This document shows positions 1 to 7,144 of a stretch of 64,000 nt of DNA, piece by piece. Within the stretch, counting starts at the first letter, position 1, and every line of letters starts with the position of its first letter. Made by a program: the position numbers and the translations under genes. A model generated the notes under the pieces. That model saw only the letters and a list, made by a program, of their open reading frames with translations, was not told the origin of the DNA and did not search any database. Location of the stretch: contig VFJS01000009.1 of the NCBI GenBank assembly GCA_009885955.1, positions 1 through 64,000 on the forward strand, given 5' to 3'. This stretch comes from Spirochaetia bacterium. Its GTDB lineage: Bacteria; Spirochaetota; UBA4802; UBA5550.

Positions 1-46
1 CAATAGATACGATCCCCCGTTTAAATTTCTCGTTTGTTTTCATCAT
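1..46 (-). CDS. N-terminus of a gene leaving the window
   Basis: Only the first 15 codons are present (reads MMKTNEKFKRGIVSI) before the window edge. A clear Shine-Dalgarno GGAGG at 50-54 precedes two adjacent ATG codons at 44-46 and 41-43; the second has the better spacing (6 nt). The basic residues followed by hydrophobic ones could begin a membrane segment or signal sequence, but too little is visible to identify it. Confidence 0.55.
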   Translation of the reverse strand, partial: MMKTNEKFKRGIVSI

Positions 47-109
47 GTCCCTCCAAAAAATATTTTTGAGGGATTATTGCATGAATTTTGACTTATGGGA
101 AGATGGGGT

Positions 110-565
110 TTATCGAGCGCTTACCTTCCTATCAAAATATTTACCTCTAAAAAGATTACCAACTGAATATGCTTTTACAACTTCAAAATCTTTTAAGACA
201 TCAAATAATTTACCATGTCTTTTAAGTCTGTTGATAACTGTTTCAATTTTACTTTTAAAAAATCCTTTAATACTACTGATAAAATTCTTTGAATCAATGA
301 CTGCATTTACATCTGTTGAAAAAATAATCATTCCTCCTTTATAATCAAATTCATGGGTTATCGATTCATTTAATAATATTTTACCAACAATATTATAATA
401 TTTTCTAGTGTGTGAAAAATCTCTAAATGCTCCATGCCATTTCAAAGCATCAAAAAAACATTCATCTCTTACTTCTCTAATAGAGACACTTAATGATTCT
501 TCAAGAATTGTATCTACTTTTGAAAATCTTGATCTTTTAAATATTGATTTATATCTTTGGAACAT
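110..565 (-). CDS. hypothetical protein (151 aa)
   Basis: I do not recognise this protein. It is basic and mixed alpha/beta in composition, with no signal peptide or membrane segment. The start ATG follows an AGAGAGG Shine-Dalgarno, which supports translation. It lies 28 nt downstream of the 77-codon gene on the same strand, so the two may be co-transcribed. It is the last complete gene of the accessory run of small orphans at the left of the window. No domain or catalytic motif stands out, so no function is proposed. Confidence 0.55.
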   Translation of the reverse strand: MFQRYKSIFKRSRFSKVDTILEESLSVSIREVRDECFFDALKWHGAFRDFSHTRKYYNIVGKILLNESITHEFDYKGGMIIFSTDVNAVIDSKNFISSIKGFFKSKIETVINRLKRHGKLFDVLKDFEVVKAYSVGNLFRGKYFDRKVSAR

Positions 566-593
566 ACATTTTACCTCTCTACTTTATTAGTAT

Positions 594-827
594 TTACATT
601 TTAAGTAATTTGCATACTAACAACTCAGCATCATCCCCATACTTTTCTTTAATAAATTCTCTTGTACTTATACCATCTGTTGTTTGAAGCCATTCATCAA
701 ATGTTACAATATCAAAACCCAAATAGATTGTAAAATAATCATCTAATTTCACTTGGAACAATTTAAAGAACCCCTGCTTATTCTTAAACAGGAGTTCTTT
801 ATTTTCTAACATTGATTTTGGAATCAT
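594..827 (-). CDS. small hypothetical protein (77 aa)
   Basis: Unrecognised 77-residue protein with many aromatic residues and no membrane segment. The ribosome binding site is weak (GTGG several bases before ATG). Its position directly before the 151-codon gene on the same strand, with a short gap, is the main support. It could be a small partner of that protein or a fragment of a larger protein. Confidence 0.4.
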   Translation of the reverse strand: MIPKSMLENKELLFKNKQGFFKLFQVKLDDYFTIYLGFDIVTFDEWLQTTDGISTREFIKEKYGDDAELLVCKLLKM

Positions 828-877
828 TTATTTTACCACATTTCCATAATAATCTTAGACAGGTTTTTTAACTTCAA

Positions 878-1396
878 TCAATCAACATTAACCCAAATCA
901 ATTCCCCGGGAGATGAATAATCATCAATGTACTTCGCAAATGCTTCCAGTGATAGGATTTCACTTTGAGTTACATGCTGAATTTTTTCCCCATCATGAAG
1001 ATTAGTAATCATGATATTATCATTAACATCCAGAAGCCCCTTTATGAAGGGCGGATGCTGATTCAGTGAATAATCAATTTTAAGAAAACTACTCCCCGGT
1101 TCTTTTACAAAATCAATGAGCAGCTTAAATTCCGATTCCCCGGAAATATTTTTGCATATAAACCAATAGACCTTATTGATAAAGGAACTATCTTCAAGAT
1201 GGAAATCTATTGAATAGTCATTTAATGAATCAATATACTGATACTCATGGAATTCACTATTCACTATGGCCTTGTACAATGCATCGAAATCCTCAACCGG
1301 CGCTAAACTTGACTTCATATCATGCTTCCTGAAATGATTGAACATGATAGTTAAAGATTCAGGGAAATTTTCGATTTCATGAACTTTCATTGTCAT
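878..1396 (-). CDS. hypothetical protein (172 aa)
   Basis: Unrecognised acidic soluble protein without signal peptide or membrane segments. AAGGAG stands 4 nt before the first ATG (ATG-ACA-ATG), a strong translation start. It follows the 145-codon gene on the same strand after only 13 nt, so the two are probably one transcript. Composition resembles small cytoplasmic accessory proteins (for example immunity or island cargo proteins), but nothing in the sequence proves such a role. Confidence 0.6.
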   Translation of the reverse strand: MTMKVHEIENFPESLTIMFNHFRKHDMKSSLAPVEDFDALYKAIVNSEFHEYQYIDSLNDYSIDFHLEDSSFINKVYWFICKNISGESEFKLLIDFVKEPGSSFLKIDYSLNQHPPFIKGLLDVNDNIMITNLHDGEKIQHVTQSEILSLEAFAKYIDDYSSPGELIWVNVD

Positions 1397-1409
1397 ACAC
1401 TCCTTAAAT

Positions 1410-1847
1410 TTATATTATGTTTACAGATGATAGGCTAGAAAGGGTTTCTTCTTTTATCCTTTCAGGCAGATCGATTATGACAGCATCCTGTCCTGAAAAT
1501 CCGCAAGCAAGCATCTGCACCGCCCAGTTTCTGAGAATGTTCATCCCTTTATATGAAAGACTATGGACATTGATAGTCCAGCTGCTCCGTTTCCGGTAAT
1601 ACCTGATCCTTATAAATCCCTTCCTGACCAGGGACAGAATAATCCTCTCCCTGGCCTTCCCCTCTATTCCCATCTCTTCCGATTCTTCATTATATATTTC
1701 CTGAATTTCAGACAATAGAATTCCAAAAAATTCTGGTTTATCTATGACTGTGTTGATATGATTGATCTGCACAGCCATAAATTTCCCATCCGGTGCGATC
1801 CAATAGGCTTCAGCCTTATCAAATATTTGTTTAAAATCTTCTTCCAT
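1410..1847 (-). CDS. hypothetical protein (145 aa)
   Basis: Unrecognised protein. It contains a W-I-A-P-D-G segment near residue 16 and a basic R-I-R-Y-Y-R-K-R patch near residue 80, compatible with a small nucleic-acid-associated protein, although that is only inference. A CTGGAG motif lies about 12 nt upstream of the ATG, inside the degenerate repeat that follows the zinc-ribbon-like gene. It lies just downstream of that gene and upstream of the 172-codon gene, all on the minus strand. Confidence 0.5.
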   Translation of the reverse strand: MEEDFKQIFDKAEAYWIAPDGKFMAVQINHINTVIDKPEFFGILLSEIQEIYNEESEEMGIEGKARERIILSLVRKGFIRIRYYRKRSSWTINVHSLSYKGMNILRNWAVQMLACGFSGQDAVIIDLPERIKEETLSSLSSVNII

Positions 1848-1870
1848 AGATCATTACAGCTCCAGGTCCT

Positions 1871-1959
1871 TTAATTCTCTTATCAGGGTTTCCATATCAA
1901 CTGCCTCGATTATACTTCAATTTTCTTATCAATGTTTCCATATCAACCGCCTCTATGAT
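1871..1959. repeat. 46-bp degenerate tandem duplication at a gene 3' end
   Basis: Two imperfect copies (1871-1913 and 1917-1959) align with a 46-bp offset and share a ten-base core TCCATATCAA (1891-1900 and 1937-1946). Read on the minus strand both encode E-A-V-D-M-E-T-L-I-R-[KE]-L-K, but because 46 is not a multiple of three the second copy falls into another frame. The upstream gene therefore terminates inside the second copy. Confidence 0.75.
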
Positions 1960-2469
1960 TTCTTCATTTTTCTTTGATGGTTGCTTTCTTATGATTTCGG
2001 AAAGTCCACTGCTGACTGGTACGATGACGATAGTCCCCGGAGCTGCATATTTGTCCAGCTTCTCCATGACAAATTTGACATGCTGTCCGAACTTCTTGCT
2101 GGTGATGCTAATATTATTATAGCAGATACTGCAAATCCCTCCGACCTTGTTTCTCCCGCTAAAGGGCGAGCCTCCCATGCCATGAATATGGACACTCCTC
2201 CTCATGCAGTCCGGGCATGTTTCCAGTAATTTCTTCTCCTTCCACAATTCAACCAGGATCCCCAGGGGAAGCTGCCAGCTTCCCAATAAAACAAGATTAA
2301 GGTTGAGTGGGCCTGCCTTGCAATAGAAGTAACTACGATTATTGAGGATAATATCTGAATGTCTCAGAATTAGTTTAAAATTACTGCAATACAACTTCCA
2401 ATCTTTAAATTTGTCATCTTTTGGAACCGGATCATTCTGACCGAAAAGTGATTTAATCTTGAGCGCCAT
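1897..2469 (-). CDS. zinc-ribbon-like hypothetical protein (190 aa)
   Basis: Unrecognised family. The visible landmark is a pair of CxxC knuckles (C-P-D-C near residue 86 and C-S-I-C near residue 112) with intervening histidines, suggesting a structural zinc site. An AGGGGG Shine-Dalgarno lies upstream of the ATG. The C-terminus ends V-D-M-E-T-L-I-R-K-L-K followed by five residues read through a 46-bp tandem duplication. The other copy, out of frame, encodes a nearly identical V-D-M-E-T-L-I-R-E-L-K and then a natural-looking stop, so the present end is probably a frameshifted version of an older one. A structured leader with two hairpins lies upstream. Confidence 0.6.
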   Translation of the reverse strand: MALKIKSLFGQNDPVPKDDKFKDWKLYCSNFKLILRHSDIILNNRSYFYCKAGPLNLNLVLLGSWQLPLGILVELWKEKKLLETCPDCMRRSVHIHGMGGSPFSGRNKVGGICSICYNNISITSKKFGQHVKFVMEKLDKYAAPGTIVIVPVSSGLSEIIRKQPSKKNEEIIEAVDMETLIRKLKYNRGS

Positions 2470-2495
2470 GAGAATCCCCCTGAAAAGTTTTTATA

Positions 2496-2574
2496 AGATG
2501 GGCTGATATTAAAAAGCCCATCTGTAATGGTATGGTCTGTTAGTTCACATTCATAATAATTTGCAACAGACCAT
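2496..2574 (-). other. two consecutive hairpins in the leader of the zinc-ribbon-like gene
   Basis: On the minus strand the first hairpin has perfect 10-bp arms (2565-2574 with 2532-2541, 23-nt loop). The second has perfect 9-bp arms (2515-2523 with 2496-2504, 10-nt loop) and is followed by an A/T-rich stretch. The second could end transcription from the 2595-3215 gene; the two together could also form a regulated leader. No known riboswitch class is recognised. Confidence 0.5.
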
Positions 2575-2594
2575 TGAAACACATCCGGATTTTA

Positions 2595-3215
2595 TCATCC
2601 TATCCTCACAGTTCCGATATCATGACCGGATGCAGTAACAATTACCCAACTCTTAGTAATCCGGATATCGGGCGAATAATATGTGGTAAAAACATTCTCA
2701 TTGGGTTCAAGCCAAATTGATTTAATATCAGGATAGTTGATGCAGCATCTACGACCTTTATTGACATACTTCTCCTGAAGAATTTTAATAGCCTCTTCCT
2801 CGGAAGTATTATACTGAAAATTGTGATTCCCATAGACGCATGCCATGTAACGTATGATTGCATTCTTCGGGCATCTTGGCACTCGTAATGCCTGCTGATA
2901 ATAATGGCGGTCAAAGGTTACAGCGATGTTCAGCTGTTCCAGGTCTACTCCTATGGCCTTGAGATAGGATAATGAAATGTCTCTTTCCAAATTATCCCAT
3001 GATTTCCTGTGATCCCTGAACTTCTGATAATTCCTGTATCCACAGGCCTCCATGAGCTCAAGACTTGAGATGGTCTGTTTTATGCGGTCCGGAATTTTAT
3101 CTGAATTCTGTTTAATGTATGTCTTTGCAGTTTGAAACCGCTTGTAATCAATGAGACTGTTAGACTCGGCTGATTTAAAGGGAAAGGGCAATGAATTATC
3201 TGAATAATTTTCCAT
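2595..3215 (-). CDS. hypothetical protein (206 aa)
   Basis: Unrecognised soluble protein. I choose the ATG at 3213-3215 (M-E-N-Y-S-D) because AGGAGG lies 8 nt upstream; the frame stays open for 38 more codons upstream, but without such a site. The middle holds an A-C-G-Y-R-N-Y-Q-K-F-R-D-H-R motif followed by a predicted helical stretch, and the C-terminal part has C-C at about residue 157. It belongs to the minus-strand accessory run. No catalytic motif is evident. Confidence 0.6.
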   Translation of the reverse strand: MENYSDNSLPFPFKSAESNSLIDYKRFQTAKTYIKQNSDKIPDRIKQTISSLELMEACGYRNYQKFRDHRKSWDNLERDISLSYLKAIGVDLEQLNIAVTFDRHYYQQALRVPRCPKNAIIRYMACVYGNHNFQYNTSEEEAIKILQEKYVNKGRRCCINYPDIKSIWLEPNENVFTTYYSPDIRITKSWVIVTASGHDIGTVRIG

Positions 3216-3416
3216 AGGATATTCCTCCTGTTTTTTGTTGAACGGCCATGGCCGTATCTCATTACTCACAGACAGGAAATATCCCATCTGCGCTTTAGCT
3301 GTTTTTACGCCCGCAAGCTGCATGATCAAATCGGCGTGCTTCTTTGATGACTTATAATTTTATTCCCGACATACCTCCTTTATCTATTGATGTTTCATTC
3401 TTATGATAAAATTCGA

Positions 3417-4010
3417 TTATTCATTGAGCCATGCGAACCAGGTCCTTTGATTGATATATCCAACATTATTCTTTTTACAGACATTCATGGTATGCCCGGT
3501 ACCCCCGGACATAGGTTCATCGAGATCGTCGTAGAAAATACCGAAGGAAGCAGGTTTCACGTCTTTGGTTCCAAGAACCTTAACCGTGTCCCGGATGATA
3601 TAAGCGGCCTTCATGGAAAACCTGTCCCGTTCGCCGGATACATACCGGTCGATGAGCTTTTCAGTCTTCTTGTTCATCTTTGATTGATATACCACTTTTG
3701 ATTCGCCTATAAGACTTACATCATCCAATGAAATAGTTGAGTAAGCCAGATTTTCTTTTTTCCTGTGAGTCCCGTAAGGGGCAATGGCCTGGAGCCTTGT
3801 TTTATCAATATAAGCTACCCCTTTTGAAAAATAGAGATCGGCCCCCTTGGCATTTCCGCTTCTGAAAAGGATATGCTTTGTCTTTTCAGTTAAAAGGCTC
3901 CCGATTTTTTCCAGTTTTTCCATATCCCGGTCTTTGACATCACGTTTTCCTTCAAGAAGAACGACGGACCCGGGTAGATCATACTTGTCAATGAATTCAT
4001 TCAGAGTCAT
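3417..4010 (-). CDS. SLOG/YpsA-like nucleotide-binding protein (197 aa)
   Basis: The segment F-R-S-G-N-A-K-G-A-D (about residues 49-58) resembles the glycine-rich loop of SLOG-type Rossmann proteins (DprA/YpsA/DUF2493 relatives, usually [SG]-G-x-A-x-G-A-D). The C-terminal S-G-G-T-G-H-T...V-C followed by I-N-Q resembles the end of these folds. SLOG proteins bind nucleotides or NAD-like ligands and often occur in phages and in conflict or signalling systems; a role here is inference. AGGAGG lies 8 nt before the ATG. Neighbours are small orphans, so it may be island cargo. The family call is by motif only. Confidence 0.55.
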   Translation of the reverse strand: MTLNEFIDKYDLPGSVVLLEGKRDVKDRDMEKLEKIGSLLTEKTKHILFRSGNAKGADLYFSKGVAYIDKTRLQAIAPYGTHRKKENLAYSTISLDDVSLIGESKVVYQSKMNKKTEKLIDRYVSGERDRFSMKAAYIIRDTVKVLGTKDVKPASFGIFYDDLDEPMSGGTGHTMNVCKKNNVGYINQRTWFAWLNE

Positions 4011-4100
4011 ATTTTCATCCTCCTGTCTTTTCTATCATAAATTAGATTTTAAATTCTGAGTTTAATATTATACTTCTATATTATACATAAGTTTTTTAAT

Positions 4101-4125
4101 AACCTAAACCTGCAAGGTTCAGGTT
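4101..4125. repeat. 11-bp inverted repeat with 3-nt loop upstream of the SLOG-like gene
   Basis: Arms 4101-4111 and 4115-4125 pair with a single A-C mismatch around a GCA loop. It lies in the 236-bp gap between two minus-strand genes, about 90 bp upstream of the SLOG-like start. The flank after the hairpin on the minus strand is A-rich rather than T-rich, so an operator or RNA hairpin is as likely as a terminator. Confidence 0.4.
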
Positions 4126-4246
4126 AATATTTTCTTAATAATTGTTAATTTTGCAAATCAAAATTGTCTATGCCTATCAATCCACAAAGAGGGACTCTGT
4201 ATTAGGCTTTACTATGGATATTTTATTGAACTCCTATACATATCCC

Positions 4247-4492
4247 TCAATCCACAACCCATCCTCCTTCAAGGAGATCGTCAATGGATTCATAGGATTC
4301 ACTCTTCCCCTCTGTATCATTGAGAAGGTGGATGACATACCGGGATTCCATGGCATCCCTGAGCCGCATGGTCCCGAACTTACCATTAATGTTCTTCAGA
4401 TGGCACTTAAGATCACGCATGAAGCTTTCTACCGGGCAGTCATAGAGAATCTCCCTGGTTTTTTCCTTTAATTCTTCGGAATATTTATTCAT
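4247..4492 (-). CDS. small hypothetical protein (81 aa)
   Basis: Unrecognised 81-residue acidic protein, predicted mostly helical, with an N-terminal K-Y-S-E-E-L-K-E-K-T-R helix. GGAGG lies 7 nt before the ATG. It follows the gamma-glutamylcyclotransferase-like fragment by about 46 bp on the same strand. No membrane segment or known domain is visible. Confidence 0.55.
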   Translation of the reverse strand: MNKYSEELKEKTREILYDCPVESFMRDLKCHLKNINGKFGTMRLRDAMESRYVIHLLNDTEGKSESYESIDDLLEGGWVVD

Positions 4493-4538
4493 AAAAAAGC
4501 CTCCAGATGTTTATATATGATAATTATTTATTGTCACC

Positions 4539-4730
4539 TTATAACAGATTGCAGCATATTTTCCTCTCATAAACGATATTTGCAAAGCCCGAACCGGAAC
4601 CATTGTTTGACATCTTGTTAAACTCCAGCCTGTATCCATTGAGCACTCCCTTTTGTGCAGAAGAATAGGATATCCCCCTTGAATCAAGCCTGTCCGGACT
4701 CATATTGGATCCATAGGGAAAATAGAACAT
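4539..4730 (-). pseudogene. truncated gamma-glutamylcyclotransferase (GGCT/AIG2) N-terminal fragment
   Basis: The 63 residues start with the GGCT signature Y-F-P-Y-G-S-N-M-S and continue R-L...G-Y-R-L-E-F-N-K-S, the N-terminal substrate loop and strand of this fold, then break off after F-A-N-I-V. Intact family members are around 110-160 residues and carry a catalytic glutamate further on, which is absent here. A strong GGGAGGGAGGA Shine-Dalgarno precedes the ATG, so it is probably still translated. No remainder of the gene is visible downstream, so I call it a deletion remnant rather than a frameshift. Confidence 0.6.
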
Positions 4731-4907
4731 AAATCCTCCCTCCCTGTAATACTCTTGCTATAGTAACAATATAACGTGGCACCTATGACAAATGGCGTCC
4801 TATACATATATGTAGACGATTTAGGGGGGGAAATATCGGGATTTTTTGGGATAATTTACGGACAAAATTTAATTATTGCTCTTTAACTATTTAAAAACCC
4901 TTTTTAA

Positions 4908-5192
4908 CTAGTTAATTCTCAGCTTAGTAGTCTTAAGAAGAGTTTCCAATTCTCTCCTTTTATCAATCAGCTCTTTTATTTTTTTTTGCATTATCAGAAT
5001 CCGATAAACTGATATATTCTGTTTTTTTACTTTTTCATTTTTCCTGTAAGACCTGTATAAAGACTCCCTACCATTCCTGGTCTTGATCGATACAGATCCG
5101 ACAGGAAGTTTCACTATCTTTTTTTCATATCGTCCCAGTAACTTTTGAAGCCTTTCATACTCCTCCTTGAGAACAGCTTGTATAGTACTCAT
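4908..5192 (-). CDS. small coiled-coil protein, DUF6788-like (94 aa)
   Basis: A helical N-terminus is followed by K-L-P-V-G-S-V-S-I-K and a short R-x-S-L-Y-R-S-Y-R-K segment, then a long basic coiled coil to the end. This K-L-P-x-G-S pattern recalls small phage- or plasmid-associated proteins grouped as DUF6788. The start at 5190-5192 is chosen because GGAG lies 6 nt upstream; the open frame also has a GTG four codons earlier. It closes the accessory run before the metabolic genes begin. Confidence 0.5.
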   Translation of the reverse strand: MSTIQAVLKEEYERLQKLLGRYEKKIVKLPVGSVSIKTRNGRESLYRSYRKNEKVKKQNISVYRILIMQKKIKELIDKRRELETLLKTTKLRIN

Positions 5193-5336
5193 CTTCATCT
5201 CCACTGGTTGCCCAACAATGTTTAAAATTTACATTTTTATTGGGCAATAATTGAATATTAACAAAATTACTCATACCTCAAAAATCCTAAAAATAAATAT
5301 GAGGAAATTGAATTACATTTGAAGAAGTATGGCCGT

Positions 5337-5861
5337 TTACTTCATGCTTTTCATCATGTTTTCGCTTTTATTCCACTCTTTAATCCATTCGGGAATTTCA
5401 GGGGACTTCATTTTGCCGTAAAGTGAGGTCACAATGTCTTCAGATTTTACCTTGGAACCATTGCGAAGGAAGACTGTCCTTACAATTCCCGCGGCTAAAA
5501 GCTCACCGCCGCATAAAAATCTCTGGAAGAAGTAAAACCAGTCATCATCCCATCCGAGAATGCATGTTTCCACTCTATATTTCTGAAAAGGCTTTATTGA
5601 TTTCACATACCTCACCATCACCGAAGCGACAACTGGAAACCATCGATTTTTTATGCAGTGCGTCAGGAGGCCGTTTCGCAGTGTCAAATCCAGCCTGCCG
5701 AGGTCCATGACCGAAACATACCTTCCATCATTCAGGTGAAAGTTGATGTCAATGTCATTGGGCCATACCCGGAACTTCACAATGCCCGTTTCCAGCGGGC
5801 CGAGCCTCTTTCTGAAAAAAGAGAGAATGATGATTTTGAAAGCCCTTAAATATAGATTCAT
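5337..5861 (-). CDS. hotdog-fold acyl-CoA thioesterase-like protein (THEM6-like)
   Basis: A 174-residue hotdog protein. The family signature D-I-D-I-N-F-H-L-N-D-G-R-Y...D-L-G-R is visible at about residues 36-57, where the 4HBT family usually has D-x-D-x-N-x-H-x-N-N. Thioesterases of this type hydrolyse acyl-CoA or acyl-ACP; the substrate cannot be told. A hydrophobic N-terminal stretch of about 15 residues suggests membrane association, as in THEM6-like members. Its ATG abuts the stop of the DUF523 gene, and FabG and CoA-transferase genes lie upstream on the same strand, consistent with an acyl-CoA operon. Confidence 0.75.
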   Translation of the reverse strand: MNLYLRAFKIIILSFFRKRLGPLETGIVKFRVWPNDIDINFHLNDGRYVSVMDLGRLDLTLRNGLLTHCIKNRWFPVVASVMVRYVKSIKPFQKYRVETCILGWDDDWFYFFQRFLCGGELLAAGIVRTVFLRNGSKVKSEDIVTSLYGKMKSPEIPEWIKEWNKSENMMKSMK

Positions 5862-6275
5862 CTACAGCTCATTCTCGGTGATTACCTTAATTCCATTATT
5901 TGCAAGCAGCTCGGAGGTTACACCGTTTCCTTTTATTACTTTTTTTGTAAATGTACCATCATAGATCTCGCCGAATCCGCAAGACGGGCTACGCTGTTTC
6001 ATTATAACCTTTTCAGCTGAAAAAATTCTGGCGATTCTCAGGACCTCACCTGCGCCCCTGCTGAACTGTTCCGTTACATCGTCCCCATTTTTTGTTCTTA
6101 CAAGGGTTCCGATCCTCTCGGTCCGGTCCCTTGGCGTGGAAAGTCCGCCAAGCTGTTCCGGGCATACGGGAATCAGCGTTTCACTCTTTAATAAATTGAT
6201 AACCCCGGCATGCGCTTTGCCTGTTCCGTCAAAACGGCATTGTATGCCCAGGAGGCAGGCGCTGCAGAGTATCAT
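5862..6275 (-). CDS. DUF523 family protein
   Basis: A 137-residue protein beginning M-I-L-C-S-A-C-L-L-G with C-R-F-D-G shortly after, the hallmark of DUF523 (YbbK-like), along with C-P-E-Q-L-G-G-L and the later R-S-P-S-C-G-F-G. The conserved cysteines suggest a metal or Fe-S site, but the biochemical function of the family is not established. It lies directly between the thioesterase and FabG-like genes with gaps of 0 and 4 nt, so it is co-transcribed with them. Confidence 0.85.
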   Translation of the reverse strand: MILCSACLLGIQCRFDGTGKAHAGVINLLKSETLIPVCPEQLGGLSTPRDRTERIGTLVRTKNGDDVTEQFSRGAGEVLRIARIFSAEKVIMKQRSPSCGFGEIYDGTFTKKVIKGNGVTSELLANNGIKVITENEL

Positions 6276-6279
6276 GGGA

Positions 6280-7032
6280 TTATATCATCCCGTACCCGCC
6301 GTCAACACAGAGGAGCTGGCCGGTAATGTAACTGCTCTCATCTGAAGCCAGGAATACGAAAGAAGGTGTTATATCTTCCGACTCGGCGAATTTTTTTAGA
6401 AGGATCCTGTTCATGTAAATATCCTTCAGTTTTTCATCGGACCTTATCTTCTCGGTCATGTCCGTGGCCACAATACCCAGGGAAATGACATTGACGCAGA
6501 TATTATATCGTGCGAGCTCCCTTGCCATGGATTTCGTCATGCTGATGACTCCGCCTTTGGCTGCGCTGTAATTTATCTGTCCCACGGTACCCACGATCCC
6601 TGCCACCGATGTTACATTTATTATCCTCCCCCAATTCTGATCCTTCATGCGGTTTGCTGCGGCCTGCGCGCATAAAAAGGGCCCTTTCAAGTGAATATCC
6701 ACGACATCGTCCCATTCCTCTTCAGTCATCTTGAGCATCATTGCAGGTTTTGTGAATCCGGCATTGTTGACGAGGATATCAATCCTGCCGAAATTATCAA
6801 CAGCCGTCTTGACCAGCATCTCGGCATCGGTTTTTGATGCCGCATTGCCTTTCACGGCAACGGCTGAACTTCCAAGTTTTTTTATCTCATCAACTACCTC
6901 ATGAGCAGCCTCTTCTTTGGATGTATAGTTTATCACAACCTTCGCACCCTCCTTCGCGAAGTGCAATGCCACTGCCCTTCCCACTCCCCTGCTGCTCCCT
7001 GTAACCAGGGCTACTTTGTCTTTTAATTTCAT
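6280..7032 (-). CDS. fabG: 3-oxoacyl-ACP reductase-like short-chain dehydrogenase (FabG family)
   Basis: Classical short-chain dehydrogenase of 250 residues. It has the T-G-S-S-R-G-V-G nucleotide loop near the N-terminus, N-N-A-G around residue 88, catalytic S-V-A-G and Y-S-A-A-K around residues 140-157, and a C-terminal V-D-G-G-Y-G-M-I typical of FabG. It would reduce a 3-oxoacyl thioester with NAD(P)H in the cytoplasm. I start at the ATG at 7030-7032 (M-K-L-K-D-K); a GTG three codons upstream is possible but sits almost on the GAGG. Placed with CoA-transferase and thioesterase genes, it may serve a catabolic or specialised acyl pathway rather than housekeeping fatty acid synthesis. Confidence 0.8.
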   Translation of the reverse strand: MKLKDKVALVTGSSRGVGRAVALHFAKEGAKVVINYTSKEEAAHEVVDEIKKLGSSAVAVKGNAASKTDAEMLVKTAVDNFGRIDILVNNAGFTKPAMMLKMTEEEWDDVVDIHLKGPFLCAQAAANRMKDQNWGRIINVTSVAGIVGTVGQINYSAAKGGVISMTKSMARELARYNICVNVISLGIVATDMTEKIRSDEKLKDIYMNRILLKKFAESEDITPSFVFLASDESSYITGQLLCVDGGYGMI

Positions 7033-7144
7033 TTTTTCCACATCCTCATATTTTGTAGCGTAAAGTTTAAATATTTAATATTCCTGATCATTAATTTTTT
7101 CTGTAATATTCAAATGTCAAGAAAAGAATGCATTCCACCTGAAA

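Noticed and set aside
4803-4814. 12-bp palindrome TACATATATGTA upstream of the GGCT fragment
   Set aside because: Short, purely A/T-rich apart from two bases, and expected by chance in this composition.
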